A stretch of DNA of 5,716 nt from Chlorobiota bacterium (lineage in GTDB: Bacteria > Bacteroidota > Ignavibacteria > Kapaibacteriales > NICIL-2): contig RFIK01000080.1 in assembly GCA_003695605.1 (NCBI GenBank), positions 1 through 5,716 on the forward strand, in the 5' to 3' direction. A program made the position numbers and the translations under genes. Below, in pieces: positions 5,252-5,716 of the stretch. Every line of letters starts with the position of its first letter. The first letter of the stretch is position 1. The notes below the pieces were generated by a model. That model was not told the origin of the DNA, ran no database searches, and saw only the letters and a list, made by a program, of their open reading frames with translations.

Positions 5252-5716
5252 ATGCCTGAAGTTCACAGCAAAGTTAGCGAACATACTCGCCAGCGCATTG
5301 TAGCGCTTGTCACAAAGCATCAGCGCACCCTGTTCCGGCTGCCAATAAGTGCGACGATGGAACAGGCAATCCTGCCTGCAATGGAGCGTCTGGCGATGGA
5401 TGCAGCGTGCCGGCGGCCGCTCCTTCTTGATGCAGGATGCGGAACCGGTAGAAGCACTCGTGCTCTCGCGTTGCTCCATCCTGAAGCGAGGGTCATCGGC
5501 GTTGATCGTTCGGAGGTCCGACTCCGCAAAGCACCACCACTACCAGAGAACGCATTTCTTCTCCGTGCCCGGCTGGAAGAGTTCTGGCTGCTTGCGCAGC
5601 GCAGTGGGGTTGTCTTCGCGAAAACGTACTTGTTGTACCCAAATCCTTACCCCAAGCGCTGGCAGCTCCAGCGGCGGTGGCATGGGCACCCGATTTTTCC
5701 AGTGATCCTTGCGACA
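5252..5716 (+). CDS. TrmB-like SAM-dependent methyltransferase (partial, runs off the right edge)
   Basis: The only real plus-strand gene: 155 codons are open to the right edge without a stop. It is a Rossmann-fold methyltransferase. The SAM-binding motif I is LLLDAGCGTGRSTRALA (57-73), and the motif II acidic residue lies in VIGVDRSEVRL (81-91, Asp85). Then comes YPNPYPKRWQLQRRWHG (129-145), which resembles the 'FPDPWPK..H.KRR' signature of tRNA (guanine-N7)-methyltransferase TrmB. The Asp of that signature is Asn here, and RRWHGHPIFP follows, so it is better called TrmB-like than TrmB; the substrate is likely RNA but unproven. The ATG at 5252 is chosen because the stretch before motif I has the length and the 'R.PI' pattern expected of the family; no Shine-Dalgarno is visible. 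The start lies 16 bp from the divergent sigma-factor start. The C-terminus is outside the window. Confidence 0.8.
   Translation, partial: MPEVHSKVSEHTRQRIVALVTKHQRTLFRLPISATMEQAILPAMERLAMDAACRRPLLLDAGCGTGRSTRALALLHPEARVIGVDRSEVRLRKAPPLPENAFLLRARLEEFWLLAQRSGVVFAKTYLLYPNPYPKRWQLQRRWHGHPIFPVILAT
5269..5276 (-). promoter_or_regulatory. Possible Bacteroidota-type -7 box for the sigma-led operon
   Basis: The minus strand reads TAACTTTG, an exact match to the TAnnTTTG -7 element of Bacteroidota housekeeping promoters. It is 33 nt upstream of the sigma-factor ATG and would give a leader of about 25-30 nt. I found no convincing TTTG -33 partner at the usual distance. A separate GGAAC (5336-5332, minus), which resembles an ECF -35 box, could instead indicate autoregulation, but no clear -10 partner was found. 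Either promoter would lie inside the 5' coding part of the divergent methyltransferase gene. Confidence 0.3.

Noticed and set aside
4681..5259. 192-codon plus-strand open frame opposite the sigma-factor gene
   Set aside because: No recognisable motif; exact antisense of a conserved ECF sigma factor.
5349..5705. 118-codon plus-strand open frame inside the methyltransferase
   Set aside because: Out of frame with the SAM-binding motif; the frame starting at 5252 has the recognisable domain.
1..5716. CRISPR arrays, tRNA genes, insertion sequences or prophage genes
   Set aside because: No regularly spaced repeats, tRNA-like cloverleaf, transposase motif or terminal inverted repeats were seen.

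Overview
The window looks like a chromosomal piece of a motile, free-living bacterium with roughly 54% GC by eye. Almost everything is on the minus strand. Several hints point, weakly, to the Bacteroidota/Chlorobi/Ignavibacteria assemblage. Most genes lack a clear Shine-Dalgarno sequence, a TAnnTTTG-type -7 box lies before the sigma-factor gene, and the flagellin N-terminus reads like those I associate with that group. No rRNA or marker gene is present, so this placement is tentative.

Layout from left to right. (1) Positions 1-197, minus: the N-terminal part of a flagellin, running off the left edge. It has a strong Shine-Dalgarno sequence and a near-consensus sigma-28 (FliA-type) promoter at 268-294. 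(2) Positions 296-1489, minus: a secreted transglutaminase-like protein with an apparent Cys-His-Asp triad. (3) A strong intrinsic terminator at 1542-1579, which closes the next operon. (4) Positions 1605-5235, minus: a compact four-gene operon. In transcription order it encodes an ECF sigma factor, a TauE/SafE-type anion exporter (ATGA overlap with the sigma gene), a CstB-like persulfide dioxygenase with two rhodanese-homology domains, and a thioredoxin-rhodanese fusion. (5) From 5252 to the right edge, plus: a TrmB-like SAM-dependent methyltransferase, divergent from the sigma gene, with only 16 bp between the two start codons.

The operon reads as a sulfane-sulfur (persulfide) detoxification unit. 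The CstB-like enzyme would oxidise low-molecular-weight persulfides to sulfite and/or thiosulfate, the TauE-type protein would export the oxyanion, and the thioredoxin-rhodanese fusion would move or reduce sulfane sulfur. It parallels the staphylococcal cst operon (CstR, TauE, CstA, CstB, SQR). Here, however, an ECF sigma factor occupies the regulator position and a thioredoxin-rhodanese fusion occupies the sulfur-relay position. No anti-sigma gene and no sulfide:quinone reductase gene are visible in the window. The family assignments come from motifs; the joint function is inferred from gene order.
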